This document shows, one piece after another, positions 1-5,181 of a stretch of 12,647 bases of DNA. The stretch comes from Betaproteobacteria bacterium (GTDB lineage: Bacteria; Pseudomonadota; Gammaproteobacteria; Burkholderiales; Burkholderiaceae). Within the stretch, counting starts at the first letter, position 1; each line of letters begins with the position of its first letter. The DNA is taken from assembly GCA_009921765.1 (NCBI GenBank), contig RFXC01000125.1, positions 1 to 12,647 on the forward strand, in the 5' to 3' direction. The position numbers and the translations under genes were made by a program. A model generated the notes under the pieces. The model did not search any database. It was not told the origin of the DNA and saw only the letters and a list, made by a program, of their open reading frames with translations.

Positions 1-182
1 CGCCCGAGTCGGCAGCCGCAGTCCGCTGGATATTCTTCGACCAGGCCCAGAACCTGTCACCGGCCTCGCGCTCGAATCTGCCCAGCCCCGCTCCGATCGT
101 GGCCGAGGCAAGCCTCTCCGCCGATGTTCGCCTGATCGGTATTCTGCTGGGGGACGTGGATGGGAGTTGGACGCCGGTTTGA
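1..182 (+). CDS. 3' end of an unrecognised protein (partial)
   Basis: An open frame (codons beginning at position 3) enters from the left edge and ends at a TGA at 180-182, giving about 59 residues. The visible protein includes VRWIFFDQAQNLSPASRSN, then a proline- and alanine-rich stretch, then a short hydrophobic run (RLIGILLGDV) and the end GSWTPV. I recognise no family. Codon use is compatible with coding DNA, with G/C at many third positions, and the frame is open throughout, but 180 bases is too short to exclude chance in GC-rich DNA. It converges with the toxin gene on the other strand, with 16 bases between the two stop codons. The upstream part lies outside the window. Confidence 0.4.
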   Translation, partial: PESAAAVRWIFFDQAQNLSPASRSNLPSPAPIVAEASLSADVRLIGILLGDVDGSWTPV

Positions 183-198
183 GATGAAGGGCGAGCGT

Positions 199-492
199 TC
201 AGCGAGAAGGGCCCAGCCTGAATGACAAATTCCGCGCGACGTGATGCAGTCTCAGAATTTCAACGTCCTCGCCGCGCACGCGATAGATAGCAATGTAGTT
301 TTTGTGAAGCACCAGTTCGCGGGTGCCAGGCACGCGGCCGGCGCGACCAATGCCGGGGTGCATCTGCAACTTGGTGACCGCGGCTTTTAGATCCAACACA
401 AATCGGGTGGCCCCGATCGGGCTGTCGATGGCGATGAATTCAGCAATTTCGTCAATGGATCGCAGCGCCGTTATCGTCCATTTCAATCCCAT
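199..492 (-). CDS. RelE/ParE-family type II toxin
   Basis: This encodes a 97-residue protein with the size and layout of the RelE/ParE toxin superfamily. An N-terminal helical part (SIDEIAEFIAIDSPIGATRF) is followed by the loop HPGIGRAGRVPGTRELVL, then the C-terminal beta strands NYIAIYRVRGEDVEILRLHHVARN. The pattern 'P.G.. G....RELV....Y.I.YRV....V.IL...H' is typical of ParE-like members. Family toxins either cleave mRNA on the ribosome or poison DNA gyrase, and sequence alone does not say which applies; the ParE-like pattern slightly favours gyrase or an uncharacterised target. The ATG at 492-490 lies 3 bases after the antitoxin stop codon and no good ribosome-binding site precedes it, so translation is probably coupled to the antitoxin. 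The gene is full length with no frame damage. Confidence 0.9.
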   Translation of the reverse strand: MGLKWTITALRSIDEIAEFIAIDSPIGATRFVLDLKAAVTKLQMHPGIGRAGRVPGTRELVLHKNYIAIYRVRGEDVEILRLHHVARNLSFRLGPSR

Positions 493-495
493 GGA

Positions 496-732
496 TCAGG
501 CGCCGTGCTTGGCAAACACCGCCTTAACTTGATCCTCCGTGGCGAACTCGCCGGCGTCGGCTTCCCGAATGCCTTCGTGGATGTCGCGAATCTGCCAGGA
601 CTCACGTTGCACGTAGTCGTTCAGCGCATCGATGGTGAGGTAGCTTTTGGTGCGTGCTGTCGCACTAGCCAGTGCTTCGATCTGGTTGTACAGATCTTCG
701 GGCAGGCGCACGTTGAGGGTTTTGGCAACCAT
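496..732 (-). CDS. Ribbon-helix-helix antitoxin of the RelE/ParE-type pair
   Basis: This is a 78-residue protein. Residues 1-45 form a ribbon-helix-helix DNA-binding domain: the strand KTLNVRLPEDL, then helix YNQIEALASATART and helix YLTIDALNDYVQ. Residues 46-78 are acidic and helical (IREADAGEFATEDQVKAVF), the part that in this family wraps the toxin. It lies directly upstream of the toxin in the usual antitoxin-first order, with 3 bases between the genes. Family members neutralise the toxin and, alone or as a complex, repress their own promoter. The 23-bp palindrome upstream (748-770) supports this here. The start at 732 gives the complete first strand; a ribosome-binding site is not obvious. 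RelB/ParD/CopG-type labels are all possible. Confidence 0.88.
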   Translation of the reverse strand: MVAKTLNVRLPEDLYNQIEALASATARTKSYLTIDALNDYVQRESWQIRDIHEGIREADAGEFATEDQVKAVFAKHGA

Positions 733-747
733 AGTGGCAACACATTG

Positions 748-795
748 AATGACTTGTATTACAACGCATTATCCTCCGTGTTTCCGCCCTGTCAA
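748..795 (-). promoter_or_regulatory. Promoter and palindromic operator of the RelE/ParE-type operon
   Basis: Read on the minus strand, a perfect -35 box TTGACA (795-790) is followed after 16 bases by GATAAT (773-768), five of six matches to the -10 consensus. A 23-bp palindrome covers 748-770, with arms AATG-nn-TTGTA around a central T and TACAA-nn-CATT; only the two 'nn' pairs break symmetry. It overlaps the end of the -10 box and the predicted transcription start, where a repressor would block initiation. The antitoxin ATG is at 732, leaving a leader of roughly 28 bases. Ribbon-helix-helix antitoxins commonly bind such symmetric sites. That this antitoxin binds here is inference. Confidence 0.75.
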
Positions 796-885
796 CATAG
801 AGCGCCTTGTGGCTCAGCCGGCCGGATAGCCGTCCCGGTCGAAATTCAACCCTTCAACCCTCCGATCACCCCTTCAAGCGCCGCA

Positions 886-1214
886 TCACACCCGAATCCG
901 TACCGCTGAGTTTTCGCGCACCTCTTCGTTCGACTGATACGCGTCATACGCGCGCATCCAGTCATCAAGCACCGTGCCCAACGCCATCGCCTTGGCCAAC
1001 CGTCGAAGGCGCGGCTGATTCAGCGCGGCAATGTCCAGATCGAAAGGCGGGCGGGTCAACCGGCTGCGATGTGAAGCACCGGATCGGTGCGGGCCCAGAT
1101 GAGGTCGCGCAAGTCGTAAAGATCGCGAGGGGCATTCCGTTGCTCGGACAAAGCAGCGCCGATTTTCATGACCGCGAGCGCAGAGTTCGTGTACGTGACG
1201 ACGGGAAATGGCGC
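886..1214 (-). pseudogene. Frameshifted remnant resembling an AbiEii-type nucleotidyltransferase toxin
   Basis: Reading the minus strand from about 1214 gives FPVVTYTNSALAVMKIGAAL and then NAPRDLYDLRDLIWARTDP before a stop at 1058-1056. The signature 'K..A......PRDLYDL..L' matches the segment after the catalytic core of AbiEii/AbiGii-type nucleotidyltransferase toxins (type IV toxin-antitoxin, phage abortive infection). Directly after the stop, another frame continues with protein-like sequence (PPFDLDIAALNQPRLRRLAK, then AMALGTVLDDWMRAYDA) and ends at 888-886. This looks like one coding region broken by a frameshift. The N-terminal nucleotidyltransferase core (GSxxxR...D) is absent, and DNA upstream runs into the FitA/FitB promoter. 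No AbiEi partner is visible, so it should be non-functional. The family assignment rests on one motif and is moderate. Confidence 0.55.
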
Positions 1215-1274
1215 CATCGCGATGGGCCACGGTCTCAATGGCAGAGAGCGCATAAGATTCTCTCGCTGGATGCC

Positions 1275-1303
1275 TTGCTTGCAATTCTTTAAAATGCAAG
1301 CAA
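1275..1303 (+). promoter_or_regulatory. Inverted-repeat operator and -10 region of the FitA/FitB operon
   Basis: Two perfect 9-bp inverted arms, TTGCTTGCA (1275-1283) and TGCAAGCAA (1295-1303), are separated by 11 A/T-rich bases, so their centres are 20 bp apart, about two helical turns. The spacer contains TAAAAT (1290-1295), five of six matches to a -10 box. The predicted start falls in or just after the right arm. The corresponding -35 (TGGATG, 1267-1272, 17-bp spacing) is poor. The arrangement, two half sites flanking the -10 and 25 bases before the antitoxin ATG, fits FitA-type autorepression, where a complex of ribbon-helix-helix dimers spans two half sites. Binding is inferred. Confidence 0.65.
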
Positions 1304-1328
1304 TCAAAGCATTTCGAGAATTTGAAAT

Positions 1329-1583
1329 ATGCCGTCGGTCACCGTCCGTAACCTGCCTGAAGAGGTCCATCGCGCCATTCGCGTTCGAGCTGCGCGCAAT
1401 GGCTGCAGCCTTGAGGCTGAGATGCGCAACATTCTTGCGTCCGCCGTCATGCCGAAACAACGGGTCAAGCTCGGATCCCGACTTGCGGAGGTTGGACGAA
1501 AAATCAGGCTTACCGACGAGGAACTCGCAGTGCTGGAGAGTGCTCGCGACCGATCCGCAGCCCGGTTGGCAAGCTTCGAATGA
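1329..1583 (+). CDS. FitA-like ribbon-helix-helix antitoxin
   Basis: This is an 84-residue protein. Residues 1-40 (MPSVTVRNLPEEVHRAIRVR, then AARNGCSLEAEMRNIL) are a classic FitA-type ribbon-helix-helix: strand 'VTVRNLP', helix 'EEVHRAIRVRAARNG', then 'SLEAEMRNIL'. The remaining half is charged and helical and is expected to contact the toxin. The start at 1329 is supported by a weak GAGA ribosome-binding site (1316-1319). Its last codon and stop overlap the next gene's ATG (ATGA at 1580-1583), a standard sign of translational coupling. It should neutralise the downstream PIN nuclease and repress the operon through the inverted repeat at 1275-1303. The call is by motif and by gene order. Confidence 0.9.
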   Translation: MPSVTVRNLPEEVHRAIRVRAARNGCSLEAEMRNILASAVMPKQRVKLGSRLAEVGRKIRLTDEELAVLESARDRSAARLASFE

Positions 1584-1999
1584 TTCTGCTGGACACAAAC
1601 GTCGTGTCGGAGGCGATGCGGCTGAACCCCGACCAGCACGTGATCAACTGGATAGACGCGCAGCCACTGGAAACACTCTATCTGTCGTCAATTTCAGTCG
1701 CGGAGTTGCGCGCAGGGGTGGCGTTGCTGCCTCCAGGAAAGAGGCGGGCGGCCTTGCAGGGAGGTCTGGAGCGCGAAATCCTGCCTCTATTTACGGGCAG
1801 GGTATTGTCGTTTGACCTCCCGTGCACCCATCAGTACGCGGAACTTCTTGCGAAGGCTCGAAAACTTGGTCGTGCACTGGGTACTGCTGACGCGCTCGTT
1901 GCGGCAGTGGCCGGCGCGAACGCATTCAGCGTTGCCACGCGTGACGTGCTCCCTTTTCGTGGCGTTGGCCTAAACGTTATAAACCCGTGGGAGGGTTAG
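1580..1999 (+). CDS. vapC: FitB/VapC-type PIN-domain ribonuclease toxin
   Basis: This 139-residue PIN-domain protein opens with MILLDTNVVSEAMR, the FitB signature. The acidic metal-binding residues of the family are visible: D5 (LLDTN), E42 (SVAELRAG), D104 (GTADALVAA) and D122 (ATRDVLPF). Length and spacing match intact VapC/FitB toxins, so the nuclease is probably active. Characterised VapC toxins cut specific tRNA or rRNA sites in a Mg2+-dependent way; FitB itself was described in Neisseria gonorrhoeae as a DNA-bound partner of FitA. The target here is unknown. It overlaps its antitoxin by 4 bases. It ends 60 bases before the terminator of the convergent tRNA gene. FitB would be an equally good symbol. 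Confidence 0.92.
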   Translation: MILLDTNVVSEAMRLNPDQHVINWIDAQPLETLYLSSISVAELRAGVALLPPGKRRAALQGGLEREILPLFTGRVLSFDLPCTHQYAELLAKARKLGRALGTADALVAAVAGANAFSVATRDVLPFRGVGLNVINPWEG

Positions 2000-2058
2000 G
2001 CGCGTTCGCTATCGAGATTCGCACCGTTCTCGGGAAAATTGCTTACACGCCCACCCAG

Positions 2059-2089
2059 AAAAGCAAAAGGCCACTCCGAAGAGTGGCCT
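2059..2089 (-). terminator. Rho-independent terminator of tRNA-Arg (UUCG loop)
   Basis: On the minus strand a 9-bp perfect stem (AGGCCACTC / GAGTGGCCT, 2089-2068) closes a TTCG tetraloop with a C-G closing pair, followed by TTTTGCTTTT (2068-2059). It begins 17 bases after the encoded CCA of the tRNA. It may also end transcripts reading through from the response regulator. On the plus strand the hairpin is followed by AAGTGCC rather than a T-run, so it is a weak terminator for the vapC transcript. Confidence 0.88.
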
Positions 2090-2105
2090 AAGTGCCTGAT
2101 CTATA

Positions 2106-2182
2106 TGGCGCGCCCGGCAGGATTCGAACCCACGACCCCCTGGTTCGTAGCCAGGTACTCTATCCAACTGAGCTACGGGCGC
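2106..2182 (-). tRNA. tRNA-Arg (anticodon ACG)
   Basis: The minus strand folds as a complete 77-nt tRNA. The acceptor strand GCGCCCG (2182-2176) pairs with CGGGCGC (2116-2110), followed by discriminator G and an encoded CCA (2108-2106). The D-arm contains AGCTCAGTTGGATAGAGT. The anticodon stem CCTGG/CCAGG encloses CTACGAA with anticodon ACG (2148-2146), and the T-arm contains GGTTCGAATCC. The ACG anticodon is normally deaminated to ICG by TadA and reads CGU, CGC and CGA. The gene starts 31 bases after the response regulator stop on the same strand and faces the accessory block with its 3' end. Confidence 0.98.
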
Positions 2183-2191
2183 AAGCCTTGA

Positions 2192-2197
2192 AGTATA
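2192..2197 (-). promoter_or_regulatory. Possible -10 box of tRNA-Arg
   Basis: TATACT on the minus strand (2197-2192) matches the -10 consensus at five of six positions and lies 9 bases before the mature 5' end of the tRNA. The hexamers at the normal -35 distance overlap the last codons of the response regulator and are poor (CCACTG at 17-bp spacing). The tRNA may therefore have a weak or activator-free promoter of its own, be co-transcribed with the two-component genes, or both. Confidence 0.35.
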
Positions 2198-2213
2198 GCA
2201 GGAGTTGGTCGGG

Positions 2214-2891
2214 TCAGTGGTCGGCGGCCGCCGCGCCCACCCGTGCGCGGATGGCAATCCGCATCAGCTCGGCCATTGAGCGGGCGAGCAGCTTCTCCAT
2301 GATGTTTGAGCGATGCGCCTCGACCGTCTTGATGCTGATCCCCAGATCATCAGCAATCTGCTTGTTCAGTCGCCCAGCGACCACCCGCTCGAGCACCTGG
2401 CGCTCGCGGGACGTCAGCCGCTCCATGCGCTCTTCCAGTTCCTTCGCGTCGAGCGCGAGGCGGTGCGAGTCGGCGGCCCGCGCCAGGCACTCGCGAACCA
2501 GTGCACAAAGGCGCTCGTCGCTGAAGGGCTTTTGCAGAAAATCGGCTGCGCCCTTTTTCATGGTGTCCACAGCCATCGGCACGTCGCCGTGACCGGTCAC
2601 GAAAATGACGGGCATGGTGGAGCCACGGCGGAGCATTTCATCCTGCAACGCAAGCCCCGAGAGCCCCGGCATCCGCACATCAAGCACCAGGCAACCCACC
2701 GGCTCGCGCAGCGCGTTGGCGGCCAGAAACGCCTCGGCGCTCTCAAAACAGCGCACCTCGAAGCCGTTCGCCTCGAGCAACCAGCGCATGGAATCGCGCA
2801 CCGCTTCATCATCGTCAACGACATGAACCATCCCGGGGAGGGCGGCTGAGCCATCAGAAGTTCGGCAATCGGCCATGCTGTTTGCGTTCAT
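2214..2891 (-). CDS. FixJ-type (NarL/LuxR-family) response regulator
   Basis: This 225-residue transcription regulator has two domains. The receiver (residues 21-135) has the acidic pocket D26-D28 (VVDDDEA), phospho-acceptor D71 (LVLDVRMPG), T99 (FVTGHGD) and K121 (FLQKPF). The output domain (about 157-215) is a LuxR-type helix-turn-helix with LTSRERQVLERVVAG and NKQIADDLGISIKTVEAHR. The 'TGHGDVPMAV..MK.GA.DFL.KPF' pattern places it in the FixJ group rather than NarL proper. I chose the ATG at 2891-2889 because GAGGAG precedes it by 6 bases. An upstream in-frame ATG (3020) would overlap the kinase gene and add a non-receiver peptide. The kinase stop lies 16 bases upstream, so the pair is an operon. 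The divergent pyruvate dehydrogenase operon is the obvious candidate target, by position only. Confidence 0.93.
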   Translation of the reverse strand: MNANSMADCRTSDGSAALPGMVHVVDDDEAVRDSMRWLLEANGFEVRCFESAEAFLAANALREPVGCLVLDVRMPGLSGLALQDEMLRRGSTMPVIFVTGHGDVPMAVDTMKKGAADFLQKPFSDERLCALVRECLARAADSHRLALDAKELEERMERLTSRERQVLERVVAGRLNKQIADDLGISIKTVEAHRSNIMEKLLARSMAELMRIAIRARVGAAAADH

Positions 2892-2907
2892 CGCGTACTC
2901 CTCGCGT

Positions 2908-4923
2908 TCAGGCCGCCTGCGTGAGGCGCACGGGTTCGGCCACCGGAACGGTAAAGCGGAACCGCGAACCACCGTCGTCGGGCCGCTCGGCCCACAACTG
3001 CCCCTGGTGCGACTCCACAATCGAGCGGCAGATGTTCAGTCCGATCCCCATGCCTTCGGTCTTGGTGGTGAAGAACGGCTCGAACAATCGCCCCTGCAAG
3101 TCTTCGCGTATGCCGGGCCCGCGGTCGCTCACGCTGAATTCAATTGCCGAATCGACCGCGCTCACGCGCAGCGTGACAACCCGCTGATGGCCAGGTGCCA
3201 GATCGCGCATCGCTTCGATCGAGTTTTTCAGCAGATTGATGAGGACCTGCTGCAACAGGATAGGGTCGGCATGCAGGGGCGGGAGCTCGCGGCCGATGTC
3301 GGTCTGGATGCGCACGCGCTGTCGGGCGGCTTCGATCTGAACCAGCCCAACCGCCTCGGCGGCAATATCCCTGGCCGAGCAGATGCGGCGTTCGGGTTCG
3401 CTGCGCTTCACAAAATTGCGAATTCGCCGGATCACTTCGCCCGCGCGCTCGGCCTGCGCCGACGTCTTCTGCAGCGCATCGAGCAACAGTTCCGGGTCGG
3501 CGCTGTGCCCCTTTGCCGTCATGCCACGGATGCGCGCGCTCAGTCCCATGCAGTAATTCGAAATGGCGGTGAGCGGCTGATTGAGCTCATGCGCGAGCGA
3601 GGAAGCCATCTCGCCCATGGTGACCAGACGCGAGTTGTGCTGCAGCTTGAGCTCCTGACGGTGGAGCTGTTCATCGGCTTCCCGACGCGCGGTAATGTCG
3701 GTGGCCACCAGCATCTGCACCAATCGACCATCGACCCAGCGAATGTCACGTGCGCGCAGTTCGAACCAGCGCCCCATGTACATCCGGTTGGCAAACAGCA
3801 GTTCGCCCGCGTCACCGAGCGAGACATCGGGGGTGGCGTCCGGCTGCGGCTGCGCAACGACCGAGACGGCAGCGTCCAGTTCTTCGAGCACGGTGGTGAA
3901 ACGCTCGTGGGCGGCCGCGAGCGCCGCCCGGATTCTCAGTGGCTCGGTGATGTCGGTGACCGAAGTCATCCAGCCTGTGTGGCGGCCGTCGCGGTCGATC
4001 AGCGGCGAGACATACATCTTTGCGTCAATCACTCTGCCGTTACGCCGCTGCAGCTTCACCTCAAAACCGTTTCTAGGGGTGGCGCCCTTCAACAGCCGGT
4101 CGAGTTGCGCCATCTGCAAGGCGTCGTCACCCGCGGGCCAGTAAGAGAACGGCGGCACCGCACCAACCAGTTCGCTCTCGGTCTGGCCCACCATGTCGCA
4201 AAAAGCGCGGTTCACATAAGTGATCCGCCCCGTGAGGTCGAACGCCCGCATGCCGGTGAGCAGCGAGTCCTCCATTGCCTGGCGGAACGCGGTTTCGGCT
4301 GCAAGCGCTGCCTCGGCCCGGCGGCGCGAGGTGGTGTCGCGCGCAATGGCATACAGCATGGTCTGCGATTGCGGGTCGCGGCGAACCGACCACTCCAGCC
4401 AGCGCCACGCGTCGACGCCGCTACCGCGATCCGTGGCGGGCATGAAACGCGCCTCGAAGCTCGTGGCGACCTGCCCTGGTCGCGCGACGGAAGCAATGGC
4501 CTGCGCCACCTGCTGCTGATCGTCGGGGTGCGCGCGCTCGATGATGTTGGCTGCACCGCGCTCAGGCGCGAAGAACTGCTCGAAAGCGGGATTGCCGCGG
4601 ATGAGCGCACCGTCGCGCCCGAGCACGCAGAGGGGATCCGGCGACAAGGTAAACAGCCGGTCGCGTTCGAGTTCGGCGCTCAGGCGACGCCTTGCGTGAC
4701 GCCCAAGCAGCAGCAAAATCATGAGCATGGCCACGGTGAGCCCCACCACGGCGAGTTGCAGTGGGTGCTCGAGCAGCGTGTCGCCCTTGCCCGACTGGGT
4801 CCAGTGAACAGCACCCAGAAATACCGCCATCAGAATGACAAAGCCACCCATGGTGATGCCGTGGGTGATCGTGAACCAGCGGATTGCGCGAAGCGTGGCG
4901 GCGGATTCTGCTGAACGAGGCAT
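2908..4923 (-). CDS. Membrane PAS-domain sensor histidine kinase, FixL-like
   Basis: This is a 671-residue kinase. Two membrane segments (about 24-40 and 55-74) flank a periplasmic loop of only about 14 residues, so sensing is probably cytoplasmic or within the membrane. Three PAS-like regions follow: about 86-200 (SPDPLCVLGRDGALIRGN), 210-330 (MRAFDLTGRITYVNRAFCDM, ending WMTSVTDITEP) and 335-415 (a shorter, less regular one, ending MLVATDITARREAD). HisKA carries H445 (SSLAHELNQPLTAISNY). The ATPase has an N-box with N567 (INLLKNSIEAM), G1 (SDRGPGI, 599-605), F-box (FEPFFTTK) and G2 (GMGIGLN). This is the domain order of FixL/DctB-type kinases. No haem-binding residue could be assigned, so the ligand is unknown. 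It precedes the regulator gene by 16 bases and is divergent from aceE. No strong ribosome-binding site precedes the ATG at 4923. Confidence 0.93.
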   Translation of the reverse strand: MPRSAESAATLRAIRWFTITHGITMGGFVILMAVFLGAVHWTQSGKGDTLLEHPLQLAVVGLTVAMLMILLLLGRHARRRLSAELERDRLFTLSPDPLCVLGRDGALIRGNPAFEQFFAPERGAANIIERAHPDDQQQVAQAIASVARPGQVATSFEARFMPATDRGSGVDAWRWLEWSVRRDPQSQTMLYAIARDTTSRRRAEAALAAETAFRQAMEDSLLTGMRAFDLTGRITYVNRAFCDMVGQTESELVGAVPPFSYWPAGDDALQMAQLDRLLKGATPRNGFEVKLQRRNGRVIDAKMYVSPLIDRDGRHTGWMTSVTDITEPLRIRAALAAAHERFTTVLEELDAAVSVVAQPQPDATPDVSLGDAGELLFANRMYMGRWFELRARDIRWVDGRLVQMLVATDITARREADEQLHRQELKLQHNSRLVTMGEMASSLAHELNQPLTAISNYCMGLSARIRGMTAKGHSADPELLLDALQKTSAQAERAGEVIRRIRNFVKRSEPERRICSARDIAAEAVGLVQIEAARQRVRIQTDIGRELPPLHADPILLQQVLINLLKNSIEAMRDLAPGHQRVVTLRVSAVDSAIEFSVSDRGPGIREDLQGRLFEPFFTTKTEGMGIGLNICRSIVESHQGQLWAERPDDGGSRFRFTVPVAEPVRLTQAA

Positions 4924-4944
4924 GGGCGGCCAGGGGCGGTAGTT

Positions 4945-4970
4945 TGCGGCAGGCCTAGGCGATTGCCGCA
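4945..4970. repeat. 7-bp inverted repeat in the leader of the kinase gene
   Basis: TGCGGCA (4945-4951) and TGCCGCA (4964-4970) are perfect inverted copies separated by 12 bases, with centres 19 bp apart. The element lies 22 bases upstream of the kinase ATG, so it would be in the kinase leader or promoter. It could be an operator or a weak RNA hairpin. In GC-rich DNA a 7-bp match is not rare. Confidence 0.3.
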
Positions 4971-5055
4971 GGGGTCGGAGCCGATGAGCAGTTCGAAAGT
5001 GTAGAGAGACGCGGGCGCTCCGTCTAACTGGTGCAGCCGATGAAGGGTTGAAATA

Positions 5056-5088
5056 TCACATAGTGAAATAACATTGCGAATAATGAAA
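5056..5088 (+). promoter_or_regulatory. Candidate tandem regulator-binding elements upstream of aceE
   Basis: An A/T-rich stretch just upstream of the aceE -35 holds two related 12-bp elements in direct orientation, CACATAGTGAAA (5057-5068) and CGAATAATGAAA (5077-5088). They agree at 9 of 12 positions and begin exactly 20 bp apart, two helical turns. The first is part of a palindrome TCAC-ATA-GTGA (5056-5066). The position, ending 8 bases before the -35 box at 5096, suits an activator. The divergent gene pair encodes a FixJ-type regulator that could bind here. Binding is inferred, and the A/T-richness could instead act as an UP element. Confidence 0.4.
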
Positions 5089-5095
5089 ATTTCGC

Positions 5096-5124
5096 TTGCC
5101 CTTTCGGGCGCGGGTTTCTAGAAT
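5096..5124 (+). promoter_or_regulatory. Predicted sigma70 promoter of aceE-aceF-lpdA
   Basis: TTGCCC (5096-5101, four of six to the -35) and TAGAAT (5119-5124, five of six to the -10) are separated by exactly 17 bases. The predicted start near 5131 would give a leader of about 50 bases before the ATG at 5182. The weak -35 suits a promoter that depends on an activator. No better-placed pair was seen in the 258-bp divergent region. Confidence 0.6.
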
Positions 5125-5129
5125 CCCGC
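5110..5129. promoter_or_regulatory. 20-bp palindrome over the aceE -10 box
   Basis: GCGGG-T-TTCTAGAA-T-CCCGC is symmetric at 9 of its 10 base pairs; only the T/T pair at 5115 and 5124 breaks it. It contains the whole predicted -10 hexamer (5119-5124) and ends at the expected start site. This could be a repressor site, although I cannot name a regulator with this half-site. It does not resemble the PdhR-type ATTGGT/ACCAAT operator. In RNA it would be disrupted by the start site, so a DNA role is more likely than an RNA hairpin. Confidence 0.4.
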
Positions 5130-5181
5130 CCATTCCCACCGGCTGCGGCCTATCCGCCGCTGTGCCATTCAGGAGACTCGA

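Noticed and set aside
505..909. A plus-strand frame of 134 codons across the antitoxin gene and its promoter
   Set aside because: It is antisense to a clear ribbon-helix-helix antitoxin and runs through the promoter palindrome; there is no recognisable product.
2068..2089. The hairpin at 2068-2089 as terminator for the plus-strand vapC transcript
   Set aside because: The T-run is on the minus-strand side only; the plus-strand side continues AAGTGCC.
2892..3020. An upstream in-frame ATG (3020) that would lengthen the response regulator by 43 residues
   Set aside because: The extension overlaps the 3' end of the kinase gene and has no receiver-domain features. The ATG at 2891 has an ideal GAGGAG ribosome-binding site.
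2875..4914. A 679-codon open frame on the plus strand, antisense to the sensor kinase
   Set aside because: Its product is rich in His, Arg, Gln and Ala without recognisable motifs, while the minus strand encodes a complete kinase with all catalytic boxes. Long antisense frames are common opposite GC-rich genes.
4979..5043. Nine-base direct repeat AGCCGATGA at 4979-4987 and 5035-5043 in the kinase-aceE gap
   Set aside because: The 56-bp spacing has no helical phasing and the repeat is short; it is likely chance.
5048..5085. Alternative aceE promoter using TTGAAA (5048-5053) as -35 and AATAAT (5080-5085) as -10
   Set aside because: The two boxes are 26 bases apart, too far for a sigma70 promoter, and no other partner at normal spacing was found for either.
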